Below, in pieces: positions 13,072-22,000 of a stretch of DNA of 37,635 nt. How positions within the stretch are numbered: position 1 is the stretch's first letter; the number at the start of each line of letters is the position of its first letter. Source of the stretch: a virus; IMG/VR virus record IMGVR_UViG_3300020469_000108, positions 1 to 37,635 of that record, one strand, 5' to 3'. Below the pieces are notes generated by a model that saw nothing but the letters and a program-made list of their open reading frames with translations, had not been told where the DNA came from and did not search any database. Both the position numbers and the translations under genes were made by a program.

Positions 13072-14637
13072 ATGGAAAATAGAAGTGCTAAGCAAATATA
13101 TCACTCCCTAGAAGGGAAGCGGTACAATTACATCGAGAGGGCTCGTACTTGTTCAAAGCTTACGCTACCTTATATAATGCCGGAAGCCGGCTTTGGTGGC
13201 AGTTCTAAAACATTAACACCCTTTGCGAGCATTGCAGCGAGAGGAGTAAATAACCTCGCCTCTAAATTACTGTTAGCACTTCTACCTCCCAATGCTCCAT
13301 TCTTTCGCTTAAATGTAGACACTTACAGTTTAAAAGCTGAAGGTGCTCCGGATGATATAGTCAGTACAATCGAGTCCGGCTTGCAGCAAGTAGAAGAAGC
13401 AGTCATGGATGAGATCTCCGGTACAAGCTACCGAGCATCCTTACATGAAGCCCTCAAACACCTTATCGTTACTGGGAATGCTTTAATCTATATGCCTAAA
13501 GAAGGAGGCATGCGAGTGTTTCACCTGGATAGATATGTTGTTGATCGTGATCCTATGGGCAATGTCACTCATATTGCTACCCAGGAGAATATCTCCAGGA
13601 ATGCCCTAAGTCCGGAACTCTCCGGCATGATACCGGAAGACGCTTCATCATCAGCAACAAATAGCGATTTAGAACTATATACCGCTTGCTGCCTAATGGA
13701 TAATAAGTGGCATGTCTTCCAGGATATAAATGGTATTCGTATCCCAGGATCCGAAGGAGTATTTAAAAAGGATCGTAATCCGTATATACCGCTAAGGTTC
13801 TCCTTAGTATCCGGAGAATCCTATGGTAGATCCTATGTTGAAGAATACCTGGGAGATGTTCAATCGCTTGAATCCCTTACTAGGGCAATCGTAGAGGGAT
13901 CCTCGGCTGCTGCCAAAGTGCTATTTATGGTTAATCCTAATGGTACCACCAGGGCGAGAACCTTGGCTGAATCGGAGAATGGTGCAATTACCCAGGGTAA
14001 TGCTAATGATATATCCGTATTGCAGCTGAATAAATTTAATGACTTTAGAGTTGCCCAGGAAACTATGAACTCGATTAAGGATCGCCTGGGTCATGCCTTC
14101 CTACTAACCAGCGGTGTTGTTCGTAATGCTGAACGAGTTACTGCTGAGGAGATCAGAATGCTCTCAATGGAGCTAGAATCGTCTCTAGGAGGTTTGTATT
14201 CTTTATTAAGCTCAGAGCTCCAGTTGCCTATGGTAACTCGTTTAATGGAAGTTATGGGCAAAAAGAAATCACTACCGGATCTACCGAAGGATGTTATCAA
14301 TCCAGTTATCATTACCGGTGTTGAAGCCCTGGGAAGAGGAAATGACTTACAGAAACTCGATATGTTCTTAGCCGGTGCCAACCAGGTTGTCGGTCAACAA
14401 GCGGTATCTCAATTTGTTAATGTTGCTGAATACTTCAAACGAAGAGCAACATCCCTGGGAATCAAGACTCCAGGTCTTATCAAAACCCAGGAAGAAATCC
14501 AGGCAGAGATGACAAGTCAGCAAGAACAGACCTTGCTAGAGAAGTCAGCTCCGAGTGGAGTCAGTGCTTTAAGTCAACAAATGTTGCAGCAAAGGCAGCA
14601 TGAAGTTGAAGGACAAGTAGAAGAATCAGAGGAATAA
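13072..14637 (+). CDS. Portal (head-tail connector) protein, T7 gp8-like
   Basis: A 521-residue portal protein (T7 gp8: 536). The N-terminus (HSLEGKRYNYIERARTCSKLTLPYI), the SSLGGLYSLLSSELQLP region and the Q-rich C-terminus fit gp8-type connectors. It should form the dodecameric ring at one vertex through which DNA is packaged and ejected, and which binds the gp11-like tail ring. The start has AGTAGGA upstream. It follows the gp7.3-like gene and precedes the scaffold by 3 bases. Confidence 0.93.
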   Translation: MENRSAKQIYHSLEGKRYNYIERARTCSKLTLPYIMPEAGFGGSSKTLTPFASIAARGVNNLASKLLLALLPPNAPFFRLNVDTYSLKAEGAPDDIVSTIESGLQQVEEAVMDEISGTSYRASLHEALKHLIVTGNALIYMPKEGGMRVFHLDRYVVDRDPMGNVTHIATQENISRNALSPELSGMIPEDASSSATNSDLELYTACCLMDNKWHVFQDINGIRIPGSEGVFKKDRNPYIPLRFSLVSGESYGRSYVEEYLGDVQSLESLTRAIVEGSSAAAKVLFMVNPNGTTRARTLAESENGAITQGNANDISVLQLNKFNDFRVAQETMNSIKDRLGHAFLLTSGVVRNAERVTAEEIRMLSMELESSLGGLYSLLSSELQLPMVTRLMEVMGKKKSLPDLPKDVINPVIITGVEALGRGNDLQKLDMFLAGANQVVGQQAVSQFVNVAEYFKRRATSLGIKTPGLIKTQEEIQAEMTSQQEQTLLEKSAPSGVSALSQQMLQQRQHEVEGQVEESEE

Positions 14638-14640
14638 ATT

Positions 14641-15417
14641 ATGGCAGAACTAAATAAAGTTGTGATCAACGACACACAAGAAGGCACTAATATGTCTCTT
14701 GAACAAGAAGCAGCTGCAATCGATGAGAAGGCAGCAACACAGAACCAGGGGGAAACTCCTATTCTTGAGCAAACTACTGAGACTCAGAACAGTGGCTCCC
14801 AGGAGAACGAAAGACCGGAATGGTTGGATAATAAATTCAAGAGTCCGGAAGATCTAGCAAAGGCATATGCCGAACTTGAAAGAAAACAAGGACAAGAAAA
14901 TGTCCAGGAAACAGAAGTATCCGATAATGATGCTATCAATTCAGCTAGTGAATATTATGCAGAGTATGGCGAACTTGGGTCAGACCAGTATGCTGCACTT
15001 GCTGCTAGCGGTATCAGCCAGGAAATGGTCGATACATATATCCAGGGTCAAGAGTCGATCCTGGCTACTGAAGTCCAGCAGATACAAGCTGGAATCGGTG
15101 GAGCTGAGAACTATGAAGCAATGACTCAATGGGCAACGAGTAATATCTCAAATGAAGAGATTGAAGCTTATGATGCTATTGTTGAGTCCGGATCTTCGGA
15201 TCAAGCTAAGATGGCGGTTGAAGGGATGTACGCCAGGTATGTTGCTGCTAACGGCAACCAACCTACACTCACCCAGGGTTCAACTACTGGATCTGCGGTG
15301 CAGCCTTTCAATTCATCTGCTCAGATAACACAAGCTATGAGAGATCCTCGATATAAGATGGATCCGGCTTATCGTGCTGATGTTGAAAAGCGTTTAGCAA
15401 GGTCTAATGTAATTTAG
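14641..15417 (+). CDS. Capsid assembly scaffolding protein, T7 gp9-like
   Basis: A 258-residue acidic, Q/E-rich protein. RPEWLDNKFKSPEDLAKAYAELE (residues about 58-80) is the typical motif of gp9-type scaffolds, and the C-terminal basic segment (MRDPRYKMDPAYRADVEKRL) is the usual capsid-binding helix. It directs procapsid assembly around the portal and leaves before packaging. In T7 the capsid gene follows immediately. Here about 2.5 kb of accessory genes intervene. Confidence 0.92.
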   Translation: MAELNKVVINDTQEGTNMSLEQEAAAIDEKAATQNQGETPILEQTTETQNSGSQENERPEWLDNKFKSPEDLAKAYAELERKQGQENVQETEVSDNDAINSASEYYAEYGELGSDQYAALAASGISQEMVDTYIQGQESILATEVQQIQAGIGGAENYEAMTQWATSNISNEEIEAYDAIVESGSSDQAKMAVEGMYARYVAANGNQPTLTQGSTTGSAVQPFNSSAQITQAMRDPRYKMDPAYRADVEKRLARSNVI

Positions 15418-15428
15418 GACTAATATGG
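15417..15428 (+). promoter_or_regulatory. Phage RNA polymerase promoter candidate 2 (GGACTAATATGG)
   Basis: The 12-mer GGACTAATATGG starts at the last base of the scaffold stop codon and lies before the ATG at 15436. It shares the 11-mer with sites at 12590 and 36056, and the flank TAATTTA with TAACTTC of the first site. It probably boosts transcription of the accessory cassette and the major capsid gene up to the terminator at 19030. Confidence 0.6.
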
Positions 15429-15435
15429 AATAACT

Positions 15436-15864
15436 ATGTTTGGATTACCACTCGAAGCGGTTCTTGGGATCATAAGCTCCCTGGGCGGTTTTCTTATGAA
15501 AGCCAGTGCTCAGAAAGCTGCTGATCAACAAAAACTATTAGAATACAGTCTCCGCAAACAAGAAGCAAATAATGCCTCAGCGGATGCAGCAGCTAAGAGA
15601 TCCGATCCTTTCCTCCGAAAGTTAGCAGCAATGGTCGTGTTGTTTGTTGCGTTCTTAGGGTTATTCCTAATTGCGTTCTTTCCGGAGATTCCAGTTACTA
15701 TTGTTGAAAGAGTCGCTCCCAAGTCATTCTTAGGATTTGAGTATGGCGGTGGATTAAAAACAACAGTAGCTAATGGATTCGTAATTCCGGAGTGGTTTAA
15801 ATATTCTGTAATATCAATCGTCCACTTTCTATTCGGAACTGGAGCAGCCAAGGTCGCACGATAA
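15436..15864 (+). CDS. Membrane protein, possible holin
   Basis: A 142-residue protein with a hydrophobic N-terminal stretch (LEAVLGIISSLGGFLM, residues about 5-20), a charged helix, a strong transmembrane segment (KLAAMVVLFVAFLGLFLIAF, about 63-82) and a third near 120-138 (YSVISIVHFLFGTGAAKV). The layout recalls three-segment holins of phages and gene transfer agents. It lies behind a phage promoter-like element, consistent with late expression. A structural role is the alternative. Confidence 0.6.
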   Translation: MFGLPLEAVLGIISSLGGFLMKASAQKAADQQKLLEYSLRKQEANNASADAAAKRSDPFLRKLAAMVVLFVAFLGLFLIAFFPEIPVTIVERVAPKSFLGFEYGGGLKTTVANGFVIPEWFKYSVISIVHFLFGTGAAKVAR

Positions 15865-16349
15865 TGGCTAAATTTGCGAGCACCAGGTTTCAAACTAATC
15901 CGGATTTCTACAACGATCCGAGCGATTGGTTTAATAGCAGCGAAGGGCATAACCTAAGTTACAACGCTACTACTAATAGAATTAGTGGAATCTGTATTAA
16001 GGATGCCGGAGATTATCATGGACTCGATTATCAGAACTTTTCCTGGGGAGCTAATATTATACCGGATCCTCATGCCAGGTATGGAGATGTAAGAGCATTT
16101 TTAACCCTTATAATAGGACAACTGTTTCATGAGTATAACGAACAAGTAACCGCTAATGCAGATAGACACCTATCTGAGTTTATAGAATTTACTAGAAACT
16201 CCACTATCGATAGTGAGAACAACACCAGGACAACTCATTATTTATTTACTGTAACTGATGAAGCCCAGGCTGCACAAGAAAGTCCTTTTGTATCCGAGCT
16301 TCAATTTGGATCTACATTTACAACTCCCACTGGAATACCCAACGAGTAA
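15864..16349 (+). CDS. Hypothetical protein, 161 aa
   Basis: A 161-residue ORF coupled to both neighbours by TAATG overlaps. It is rich in N, T, S and aromatic residues (SWGANIIPDPHARYG, FTRNSTIDSENNTRTTHYLF), a composition common in virion surface or accessory structural proteins. No family is recognised. It could be a head decoration or small receptor-contact protein, but nothing in the sequence decides this. Confidence 0.6.
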   Translation: MAKFASTRFQTNPDFYNDPSDWFNSSEGHNLSYNATTNRISGICIKDAGDYHGLDYQNFSWGANIIPDPHARYGDVRAFLTLIIGQLFHEYNEQVTANADRHLSEFIEFTRNSTIDSENNTRTTHYLFTVTDEAQAAQESPFVSELQFGSTFTTPTGIPNE

Positions 16350-16612
16350 TGGCTAAGAGAAAGGGCGTTTCAATGCGTAAAGAGCATAAGTCCAAAAAAG
16401 GTGGGTTAACTAAAGCTGGGCGTGACCATTACAATAGAGCTACCGGATCCAAACTCAAAGCTCCGGTTACTGAATCTAATCCAAAAGGTAAAAGAGCAGC
16501 CAGGCGTAAATCTTTTTGTGCCAGGATGAAGGGTGCCAAAGGTGCCATGAAAGACGATAAAGGGAAACCTACAAGAAAAGCACTAGCCCTACGGAGATGG
16601 AAGTGTAGATGA
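16349..16612 (+). CDS. Small basic phage protein (DUF6321-like)
   Basis: An 87-residue, very basic protein. KKGGLTKAGRDHYNRATGSK, then KAPVTESNPKGKRAARRKSF, CARMKGAKG and TRKALALRRWKC form a pattern I recall from a widespread short family in phages (labelled DUF6321, from memory). The cysteines and arginines suggest nucleic-acid or nucleotide contact, but no function is known. It is coupled to both flanking genes. Confidence 0.75.
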   Translation: MAKRKGVSMRKEHKSKKGGLTKAGRDHYNRATGSKLKAPVTESNPKGKRAARRKSFCARMKGAKGAMKDDKGKPTRKALALRRWKCR

Positions 16613-17229
16613 TCTTCTACGATAGAAAACTTATATTTGTACACTTACCCAGGACTGCTGGATCTTTAATCGAGAAGTCTATTACTAATACTTACACTGG
16701 GAATTTTTTAAACCCTAAACACTTTGAAGCGTACGATTATAAAACTGTATATCCGGAGGAATGGGAATCCTTCTATAAGTTCGCTTGGGTTAGAAACCCC
16801 TTCGACTGGTGTGTTAGTTTAGCGGTTAGGTTCGACTGCCCCCTGGATACTCTTTTAGGAGAGTTCGAATCGAGACCTAATATATGGCAAGCCTTTAGAT
16901 CGGCTCCCAGGTGGTCTCAGAAGTTGCCCATGTCTAACGCTATTGATGGTGTTGATTTTGTTGGTAAGTTCGAAACCTTAGAGTCAGACTATAAGATCCT
17001 CCAGGATAAGTTTGACTTACCGGATCTATTGATAAACGAGCAATTTAAAAAAACGGAAGGGCGTGACCTAGACTACAAGTCTTATTATACCGACTACGAA
17101 GATCAACACCGCATTGAGGCAATCGAACGGATATTTGAAAAAGATCTCCAAAATTTTGGGTATACTTTCGAAAACGGAATTGTTAGAGAAAAGTTCGAAA
17201 GACGAATGGAACAAGGCAGCGATGTATAA
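16609..17229 (+). CDS. Sulfotransferase-like protein
   Basis: A 206-residue protein with the two PAPS-binding signatures of the carbohydrate sulfotransferase fold. The 5'-phosphosulfate loop is IFVHLPRTAGSLIEKS (residues about 9-24). The 3'-phosphate motif is FAWVRNPFDWCVSL (about 58-71, with R62 and the serine of CVSL). Downstream KFETLESDYKIL and Y...Y..DLQNFGYTF match the usual ends of this family. It would transfer sulfate from PAPS to a glycan, of host envelope or virion. It is coupled to the DUF6321-like gene by ATGA. Activity and substrate are inferred. Confidence 0.8.
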   Translation: MIFYDRKLIFVHLPRTAGSLIEKSITNTYTGNFLNPKHFEAYDYKTVYPEEWESFYKFAWVRNPFDWCVSLAVRFDCPLDTLLGEFESRPNIWQAFRSAPRWSQKLPMSNAIDGVDFVGKFETLESDYKILQDKFDLPDLLINEQFKKTEGRDLDYKSYYTDYEDQHRIEAIERIFEKDLQNFGYTFENGIVREKFERRMEQGSDV

Positions 17230-17242
17230 AATTTTATAAATT

Positions 17243-17398
17243 ATGGCAAAGATATGCTCGAAAGGAATTGCGTGGGCAAAGCGTAAATTCGACAAATACC
17301 CATCTGCTTACGCTAACATGGCTGCAAGTAAGTACTGTAAGGATCCTAAGTATGGTAAGGGTAGATCTAAGTTAAAGATGAAGAAGAAGAAGAAATGA
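17243..17398 (+). CDS. Small basic protein (CSKGIAWAKRKF motif)
   Basis: A 51-residue protein starting at ATG 17243 and ending in a lysine run (KMKKKKK). MAKICSKGIAWAKRKFDKYP followed by SAYANMAASKYC resembles short conserved proteins that I recall beside capsid genes in marine phages. The two cysteines and strong positive charge suggest binding to nucleic acid or a structural role. It overlaps the next start by ATGA. Confidence 0.65.
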   Translation: MAKICSKGIAWAKRKFDKYPSAYANMAASKYCKDPKYGKGRSKLKMKKKKK

Positions 17399-17550
17399 AT
17401 GAAGTCCTTCAAGTCATCTCATCTATAACTCCAGTCTTAATTGGCATTATAACCCTAATTATAGTTCTTGCCAGGATGCACTACAACCTGGAGAGCCTCG
17501 CAGAAAAAGTAAAAGTTTTATTCGATTTTCATAACAAGCGAAAGAAATAA
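17395..17550 (+). CDS. Small single-pass membrane protein
   Basis: A 51-residue protein with one clear transmembrane segment (ITPVLIGIITLIIVLA, residues about 11-26) followed by a charged helix and a basic end (HNKRKK). The start overlaps the previous stop (ATGA). The size and topology fit class II or III holin-like or antiholin proteins, but also small virion membrane proteins. Position in the late accessory cassette fits a lysis function. Confidence 0.6.
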   Translation: MNEVLQVISSITPVLIGIITLIIVLARMHYNLESLAEKVKVLFDFHNKRKK

Positions 17551-17551
17551 T

Positions 17552-17791
17552 ATGGGCGAATTAGCAAAGTGGAGAAAACAGAAATGGGTTCGGATCGGTA
17601 CCGATGGTAAGATCAAAGGAGCTTGTGGAACCAGTAAGAATAAAAAGAATCCGGATCGCTGCCTACCACTTAAAAAAGCTAGAGGTCTCTCGATCAGACA
17701 AAGAGCAGCAACTGCTAAGAAGAAAAAGAGAGAGGGATCGTCCGGTAAACAATTTGTAAAAAACACTAAGGCTGCTAGGGTTAAGTCTTAG
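17552..17791 (+). CDS. Small basic phage protein (DUF5872-like)
   Basis: A 79-residue basic protein. KWVRIGTDGKIKGACGTSKN, KKNPDRCLPLKKARGLS and RAATAKKKKREG followed by KQFVKNT match a short family common in marine phages that I recall as DUF5872 (label from memory). Two conserved cysteines (ACGT, RCLP) could bind metal. Function unknown. It is the last gene before the capsid leader. Confidence 0.75.
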   Translation: MGELAKWRKQKWVRIGTDGKIKGACGTSKNKKNPDRCLPLKKARGLSIRQRAATAKKKKREGSSGKQFVKNTKAARVKS

Positions 17792-17910
17792 TTGTTAAGA
17801 ATTTTGTTCAAAGACCAACAAAATCAGCCCCTTGCGAGGGACAACTGGTAGCGGAAGTTAATGGATGAATTAAACCCAAAATATAAACTATTAAATAAAG
17901 GAACAAAATC
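17792..17910 (+). promoter_or_regulatory. Leader of the major capsid gene with hairpin
   Basis: This 119-bp untranslated leader contains a perfect 8-bp inverted repeat, ATTTTGTT (17801-17808) and AACAAAAT (17817-17824), with an 8-base loop, and a second short stem CCCT/AGGG around 17829-17840. There is no T-run, so it is not an obvious terminator. It may be an mRNA-processing or stabilising structure for the highly expressed capsid message. No GGACTAATATG element is present. Confidence 0.45.
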
Positions 17911-19011
17911 ATGGCTATTATGTCAAGCGATGGAGCCCCAGCATCAAGACTTGGGGTCGACGCTAACAGTGCCAGTAATTCAAATACTGGTAATGAAGCG
18001 TTGTTCTTGAAGGTGTTTAGTTCAGAAATTCTGACTGCCTTCGAAGAGCATAACTGTATGAAAGACCTTCATACTATTAGAACAATCAGCAGTGGTAAGT
18101 CCGCACAATTCCCAGTTTCTGGTGTTGCAGAAGCGGTGCGTCATGTGCCTGGTCAGTCTCTAGTAGAGAAAGCGTCAACATACTTATCAGATATTGGTCA
18201 TACCGAGCGTACGATTTCAATAGATGATATGTTGGTTTCTTCTGCATTCGTTGCGAATGTTGATGAAATGCGTAATCACTACGATGTCCGTTCAATCTAC
18301 TCAGCAGAGATAGGTAAAGCTTTAGCTAAAGCGTTCGACATCCAAGCGATGAAAACACTGTATGCAGCCGCAAAGTCTGCTGCTTCAATCTCCGGTCAAA
18401 CATCCGGTGGAACTGTAATTAGTTCTACTGATAGTGGTGGACTCGATTCTGTTGCAGAGATCATTGACTCGCTATATACAGTAGCACAAACCCTAGACGA
18501 GAAGGACGCACCATCTGATGGTCGTTTCGCTATCGTAACACCAGGAACATACTACAAGTTGTTTACTGCTGACCACCTAGCAATCAATAAAGATTTCGCT
18601 AATGCTGGTAATGCAGATGCAGCTAAGGGTACGATCCTTGATGTTGCTGGTATCCGTCTATACAAATCAAACCACTTGAAGAGTGTTGCTGATCTTGGAG
18701 ACAAGAGTGGAGTGACTAGCGGTTCTGACATCGATGGCGTTAAGAATAATGTCTTCGACGATAGCGGATTCGGTGGATCTGATGGTGGCGATGGTTACAT
18801 GGGTAACTTTGCTAACCTTACTGATGGCACAAACTATGGTATCCTTGCTGGTACTAAGGACGCTATCGGTACAGTTAAGCTACTTGACCTAGCGACAGAG
18901 AGCGAATACCAAATCGAGCGTCAAGGTACATTATTTGTATCTAAGTTCATGCTTGGTACTGGCGTTCTTCGTCCGGAGTGTGCAGTTGCAGTCGAAGTTG
19001 ACGCAGCGTAA
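17911..19011 (+). CDS. Major capsid protein, T7 gp10-like
   Basis: A 366-residue HK97-fold capsid protein (T7 gp10A: 345). NEALFLKVFSSEILTAFEEH, SGKSAQFPVSG and DIGHTERTISIDDMLVSSAF are characteristic of gp10-type capsids of podoviruses. AAAGGAACAAAATC precedes the ATG. Codon use differs from its neighbours: arginine is mostly CGT, and CCAGG/CCTGG occurs only twice in 1.1 kb (at about 18148 and 18541) against 23 in the 1.8-kb polymerase gene, consistent with selection on a very highly expressed gene. A strong terminator follows. Confidence 0.95.
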   Translation: MAIMSSDGAPASRLGVDANSASNSNTGNEALFLKVFSSEILTAFEEHNCMKDLHTIRTISSGKSAQFPVSGVAEAVRHVPGQSLVEKASTYLSDIGHTERTISIDDMLVSSAFVANVDEMRNHYDVRSIYSAEIGKALAKAFDIQAMKTLYAAAKSAASISGQTSGGTVISSTDSGGLDSVAEIIDSLYTVAQTLDEKDAPSDGRFAIVTPGTYYKLFTADHLAINKDFANAGNADAAKGTILDVAGIRLYKSNHLKSVADLGDKSGVTSGSDIDGVKNNVFDDSGFGGSDGGDGYMGNFANLTDGTNYGILAGTKDAIGTVKLLDLATESEYQIERQGTLFVSKFMLGTGVLRPECAVAVEVDAA

Positions 19012-19029
19012 TTTACTCTGATTAAATCT

Positions 19030-19065
19030 AGCTCCAGGGTCTTCGGATCCTGGGGCTTTTTTTTT
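19030..19065 (+). terminator. Strong intrinsic terminator after the capsid gene
   Basis: A 12-bp stem, AGCTCCAGGGTC paired with GATCCTGGGGCT (two G-T wobbles), is closed by the very stable C(UUCG)G tetraloop and followed by nine T residues. It is directly downstream of the capsid stop. T7 has its main terminator Tphi at the same place, after gene 10. It would reduce transcription into the tail genes. Confidence 0.93.
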
Positions 19066-19088
19066 AACCCTTTAAATGGAAATAATTT

Positions 19089-22000
19089 ATGGCAACCGCA
19101 AAAGTAAGTGGAACTAAGACATCCCTCCTCGACTCAGTAAATACTGGGATGAGTGTCCTGGGAGAAACTCCTCTATCGGCATTAAGTACTGGTACGATCC
19201 CTCCGACTGAGAATGTAGTACGCTTAGTTATTGCTGAAGTGAATAACGATGTTAATGCAAAAGGCTGGTGGTTCAATACCAGTGGTAATAGTATTACCTT
19301 CGATGATATGACTAATACATCGACTACTTTCGACACAGATACACCGGAAGAAGCCATACGATATATTACAATACGAGCAGCAAGAGTTGTTCAAAGCAGA
19401 TTCTTAGCAAATGAGAATCTCCACAAATTTACATACGAAGAAGAGTTGGCATCACTAGCAACTCTTATCCAGGCTAATGTTCGCCAGGGTGGATATAACG
19501 ATGATCTGTCGTTCGCATCTTATCCGGCTGAGCTCCGTCAATTAGGTATCGAAGAGCATACCTTCTTGCAGCAGCAGTCCGATGACAAAATCAACACCAT
19601 CCGACTAGCAACCGAACTAAAGCAAATTGGATTATTAACTGAGCAAACATCAACACAAGTTCAAGATACAGTAGTCAAAACAAACCAGGCTGCACTTATA
19701 GCTCAACAGAAGCTAACCGAGGTACAAACTACTCAGTTAGTTACTGCTCAGAAAAACAAAACAAACAGTGATAAAACTTTAACAGATAAAACGGCACTAA
19801 CCGAAGTTAAGAGAGCTTTGGATGTTGTTGCGGACACTACTTTAAAAGGTAAGCAAGGAGCTTTCGTAGACAAACAAGCTTTGACTGAGGTTAAGCAAGC
19901 TCTTGATATTGTTGCAGCCACTACCCTCAAAAACTCTCAAGGTGCTCTTGTAGACAAACAAGCTTTGACTGAGGTTAAGCAAGCTTTACTCCAGGTCTCC
20001 CAGGCAGCAAACCTAGACAAACAGGCTCTCACAGAAGTCAAAAGGGCTCTTGATATTGTTGCTGATACTACCCTTAAAGGTAAGCAAGGAGCTTTCGTAG
20101 ATAAGCAGGCTCTCACAGAAGTCAAAAGAGCATTAGACCTGGTAGCGGATACTACATTAAAAGGTCAACAAGGTGCCTTAATTGATAAGCAAGCGTTGAC
20201 CGAGGTTAAACAAGCTCTCGATGTCGCTGCTGCAACAACATTAAAAGGCGAACAAGGAGCTCTACTTAATAAGCAAGCGTTGACCGAGGTTAAACAAGCG
20301 TTACTACAAGTTTCCCAGGCAGCTAACCTGGACAAACAGGCGTTGACCGAGGTCAAACGAGCACTCGATATAGTAGCCGATACTACATTAAAAGGTAAGC
20401 AAGGATCTTTCATCGACAAACAAGCTCTGACTGAGGTTCAAAGAGCGTTAGATGTTGCAGCCGATGTTACATTAAAGGGTCAACAAGGTGCCTTAATTGA
20501 TAAGCAAGCTTTAACTGAAGTTAAACAAGCGTTACTCCAGGTCTCGCAATCAGCACTCCTCGATAAGCAAGCTCTTACTGAAGTTAAGAAAGCTCTCGAT
20601 GTTGTTAAAGACACCGAAGTTAAAGGGAAGCAGAAAGAATTAGTTGGATCTCAGAAGCTACTTACCGACAAACAGACTATAACTGAACAAGCTCAGAAAA
20701 CTTTCATTGATAAACAAGCTTTGACTGAAGTTCAAAGAGCTCTTGATGTTGCTGCTGATGTTGCTCTAAAAGCTAAACAAACCATCTTCGTTCAAAACCA
20801 GGCAGCCACTGAACTCAAGAGAGCTTTAGATATTGTCCAGGATACTGCACTTAAAGTTTCCCAGGCAGCACTCCTCGATAAGCAAGCTCTCACAGAAGTC
20901 AAAAGAGCCCTGGATGTTGTCCAGGATACTGCACTCAAGGTTTCCCAGGAGTCATTCATTAACAACCAGGCAGCCACCGAGCTGAAGCGAGCATTAGATA
21001 TAGTTGCAGATACTACACTAAAAGCATCTCAAAAAAGCCTAGTCGATAATCAGTCTGCTACTGAGTTAAAACGAGCATTAGATATAGTTGCAGATACTAC
21101 CATCAAAGGTAAGCAAGGCAATCTCATCGATAACCAGGCAGCCACCGAGGTTAAAGAAGCATTACGAAAGGTAGCAGAAACATCATTACTCAATGACCAG
21201 GAGCAGCTTGTAGTCAACCAGGCAGCCACCGAGCTCAAAAGAGCCCTGGATATTGTTGCTGATACTGCTCTTAAAAGCTCGCAAAAAGCACTATTAGATC
21301 AGCAGAAGCTAACAGAAGTAAAAGAAACTGTTAAGCGATCCGCTGATACTGCCCTGGTATTAAGAACAACAGATAAAACATTAGCAGAAAAAAGACTGGT
21401 TGATGCTACCGAGCTCAAGACTGATGCTGAATCTACTCTTTTAACTACTCAAACGAACAAATTAGAAGAAGAGCGAGCAGTCGGATCTACTGTTGAGTCT
21501 ACTTACTTTACCGGTATTCTAGCTGGCACCCAGGTTTCCTACCAGGACTTTGCTGCTGAACTTAGAATCCTAGGGTTCGAAGAGACAACCTTCCAGGCAA
21601 TGCCGGCAGCTAAAAAGAAAGAAGTCCTTATAGATGCAACTCAATACAGAAGTACTCAGATTAGTGGTGTTACTCATACTGGAGATTCATTACCTATTGT
21701 TAATAATATTCTAAGACTAATAGGAGAACCAAAAGTTTCCAATGTAAACAACAACTCATTAGGTATTGCTGCTTATGAAATGCTTACAGAAACCAATAAA
21801 GAGCTGCAAGCCAGGGGCTGGTGGTTTAATACACAAGCTGATGTAGAGTTAGAGAATGTTCTCCTGGAGAATGAAACCGACACTTATGGTGGAACCTTCG
21901 ACATAACTTCTCCGGCTACTGTCAGTTCAGCTGCTTCTACACATACTTGGACAAAGCTCAGTTCGACATCTGCCGGCAAACCAATGTATAGACATATAGA

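Noticed and set aside
16609-17229. A kinase or P-loop NTPase for the 206-aa protein because of HLPRTAGS
   Set aside because: There is no GxxxxGK[ST]; the loop together with VRNPFDWCVSL fits the PAPS-binding motifs of sulfotransferases better.
19785-21380. Repeat array as a CRISPR or non-coding satellite
   Set aside because: The repeats are codon-phased, mostly synonymously diverged, have no unique spacers and lie inside a long open frame, so they are a protein repeat.
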